Origin: Natronomonas sp.
Lineage (GTDB): Archaea; Halobacteriota; Halobacteria; Halobacteriales; Haloarculaceae
Assembly: GCA_007121575.1 (NCBI GenBank)
Contig: SKKJ01000035.1
Location: forward strand, 1 to 5,659
DNA length: 5,659 nt
Direction: 5' to 3'
The position numbers were made by a program, and so were the translations under genes. Numbering within the stretch: position 1 is the stretch's first letter; every line of letters begins with the position of its first letter. A model generated the notes under the pieces. The model made no database searches and was not told the DNA's origin. It saw nothing but the letters and a program-made list of their open reading frames with translations. Of this stretch, positions 4,561 through 5,659 are shown piece after piece.

Positions 4561-5565
4561 ATGAGCGACACACTCTCCGTGCTGATCGATCAGGATGTAA
4601 AGCCAAAGGACGTCTTGTTCGACGCACTCGATCGGGACGCATCGGTGCAAACGGATATCGAAGCTGACGAGGACATCGTAATCGAGGCACTCGAAGACGT
4701 TGACGTGCTCGTCACGACGTCCCGGCTACCAGTAACTCGTCGCGTGCTCGAAGAGACAGGATTGCCGATGGTTGCGAAAGTCGGGACCGGTATCGACAAC
4801 GTCGATCTGGAGGCGGCAGCCGAACTCGGAACGACCGTCGTGTACACGCCGGGGATGAACGCGCTGTCCGTCGCCGAACACGCCGTTACGCTTTTGCTCG
4901 CGGTCCACCGAAACGTTCGGCCGGGACGACTCGCGCTCGAAAACGGGAAATGGAGAGATGAAGTTCCGAGCGCAACGCCGGTGACGGAGACGACCTGTGG
5001 CATTATCGGCTTCGGAAACATCGGAAGCCGCATCGCGCGACTGCTCGGTGGCTTCGATGTGGACATCCTCGCGTACGACCCGTATGTACACCGGATCGAT
5101 ACGAACCTGACCGGCGCAGAGTTGGTCGATCTCGAGACGCTTTTGGAATCCGTAGATTCGTTGATTATCGCGGCCGAGCTGACCGAGGAAACCCGCGGAA
5201 TGATCGACGAAGCAGCGCTCGATCGACTTCCGTCCCACGCCGTGCTCGTCAACGCGACCCGCGGACCGATCGTCGAAACCGATGCGCTCCTCGATGCGCT
5301 CGAATCCGGGTCGATCGCGGGGGCCGGGCTAGACGTGTTCGAAGAAGAGCCGCTCCCGGCCGATTCGCCGTTACTCGCGTTCGATCAAGTGGTGACCACG
5401 CCACACATCGCGGGCTCGTCGATTCGCGCCCGTTCGGGAATCGTCGAAACGCTCGCCGGGCTCATCGATGATCATTTCGACGGAAAGCCGCTTCCACAGC
5501 GGTTCGTCGCCGCCCGTCCGGGTGAAACCTGCCTTCCCGAACGAGTCAGACAAAACCCGTTCTGA
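4561..5565 (+). CDS. NAD-dependent D-isomer-specific 2-hydroxyacid dehydrogenase (phosphoglycerate dehydrogenase-like)
   Basis: This is a 334-residue cytosolic enzyme that would interconvert a 2-oxoacid and a D-2-hydroxyacid with NAD(H). The substrate-domain motif VGTGIDNVD is at 74-82. The nucleotide-binding Gly-x-Gly-x-x-Gly is at 150-155 (GFGNIG), with Asp173 at the end of the second strand, which favours NAD over NADP. Catalytic residues are Arg234 (NATRGPIV), Glu263 (DVFEEEP) and His282 (TPHIAG); all three are present, so it should be active. It lacks the regulatory ACT domain of full-length SerA, so it is either a short PGDH-type enzyme or another D-2-hydroxyacid dehydrogenase; the substrate cannot be told from sequence. 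The start is set by the TATA box 28 nt upstream and by the family's usual N-terminus. A 63-residue extension to 4372 would cross the promoter and the opposite gene. The C-terminal tail after residue 318 is unremarkable. Confidence 0.95.
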   Translation: MSDTLSVLIDQDVKPKDVLFDALDRDASVQTDIEADEDIVIEALEDVDVLVTTSRLPVTRRVLEETGLPMVAKVGTGIDNVDLEAAAELGTTVVYTPGMNALSVAEHAVTLLLAVHRNVRPGRLALENGKWRDEVPSATPVTETTCGIIGFGNIGSRIARLLGGFDVDILAYDPYVHRIDTNLTGAELVDLETLLESVDSLIIAAELTEETRGMIDEAALDRLPSHAVLVNATRGPIVETDALLDALESGSIAGAGLDVFEEEPLPADSPLLAFDQVVTTPHIAGSSIRARSGIVETLAGLIDDHFDGKPLPQRFVAARPGETCLPERVRQNPF

Positions 5566-5572
5566 AAGAAAA
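5565..5572 (-). terminator. Oligo-T terminator candidate for the crotonase gene
   Basis: On the minus strand TTTTCTTT follows the crotonase stop codon by about 8 nt. Archaeal RNA polymerase ends transcription at such U-rich stretches without needing a hairpin. It abuts the stop of the converging dehydrogenase gene. Confidence 0.4.
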
Positions 5573-5580
5573 GGGTCCGT

Positions 5581-5659
5581 CTATCGGCCGCTGAAATCGG
5601 GATCTCGGCCTTCTTGGAACGCTGCAACGCCTTCGGCGTGGTCTTCGCTCTCGAACATC
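5581..5659 (-). CDS. Enoyl-CoA hydratase/isomerase (crotonase) family protein, C-terminal end only
   Basis: Read on the minus strand, the last 26 codons end at the TAG whose complement is at 5581-5583. The peptide is FESEDHAEGVAAFQEGRDPD followed by FSGR. The pattern 'S-x-D-x-x-EG-x-x-AF-x-E-x-R-x-P-x-F-x-G-(R/K)-stop' is the hallmark C-terminus of crotonase-fold enoyl-CoA hydratases and isomerases. These act on acyl-CoA thioesters in beta-oxidation and related pathways. The catalytic domain lies outside the window, so the exact reaction cannot be assigned. The gene converges on the dehydrogenase, with 15 bp between the stops. Confidence 0.88.
   Translation of the reverse strand, partial: MFESEDHAEGVAAFQEGRDPDFSGR

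Noticed and set aside
4590..5252. 220-codon open frame on the - strand, Ser-rich
   Set aside because: It lies opposite the dehydrogenase, whose motifs are all intact. Ser/Arg-rich composition is typical of antisense frames of acidic haloarchaeal genes.

Overview
The window looks like chromosomal DNA of a halophilic archaeon (class Halobacteria). The predicted proteins are very acidic (runs of Asp and Glu, little Lys) and the DNA is moderately GC-rich. Genes are packed with 4-13 bp overlaps. Several start with no leader, behind archaeal TATA-like boxes. Most proteins resemble families I know only from haloarchaea. DUF family names are given from memory of sequence style and were not searched.

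Positions 1-2435 (+ strand) form one translationally coupled operon of four membrane-anchored extracellular proteins. They are the end of a DUF7288-like protein, a DUF7261-like protein, a DUF7266-like protein and a DUF7289-like protein. The three with visible N-termini each have a short charged leader, an Arg-Gly or Arg-Ala pair, and one long hydrophobic helix. This is the layout of a type IV pilin with a class III signal peptide, cut by the archaeal prepilin peptidase PibD.

Positions 2441-3850 (- strand) hold a 469-residue protein facing the operon tail to tail, with 5 bp between the stops. Its first ~245 residues align over their whole length with the last operon gene. It then adds a ~120-residue Asp-rich repeat region that looks like a small beta-helix. 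The five genes together look like a set of minor pilins or pseudopilins for an uncharacterised surface structure. No ATPase or platform protein (PilB/PilC) is visible here, so assembly machinery would have to lie elsewhere.

Positions 3851-4028 are a divergent intergenic region with a promoter candidate on each strand. After it come a 76-residue putative zinc-binding protein (DUF7385-like, + strand) and a small two-helix membrane protein (- strand). Their stop codons share one TTAA palindrome. Next is a complete NAD-dependent D-2-hydroxyacid dehydrogenase (4561-5565, + strand) with its own TATA box. The window ends in the C-terminus of a crotonase-family protein (- strand), converging on the dehydrogenase. 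These last genes are housekeeping-like and show no obvious link to the pilin cluster. I see no RNA genes, insertion sequences or CRISPR arrays.
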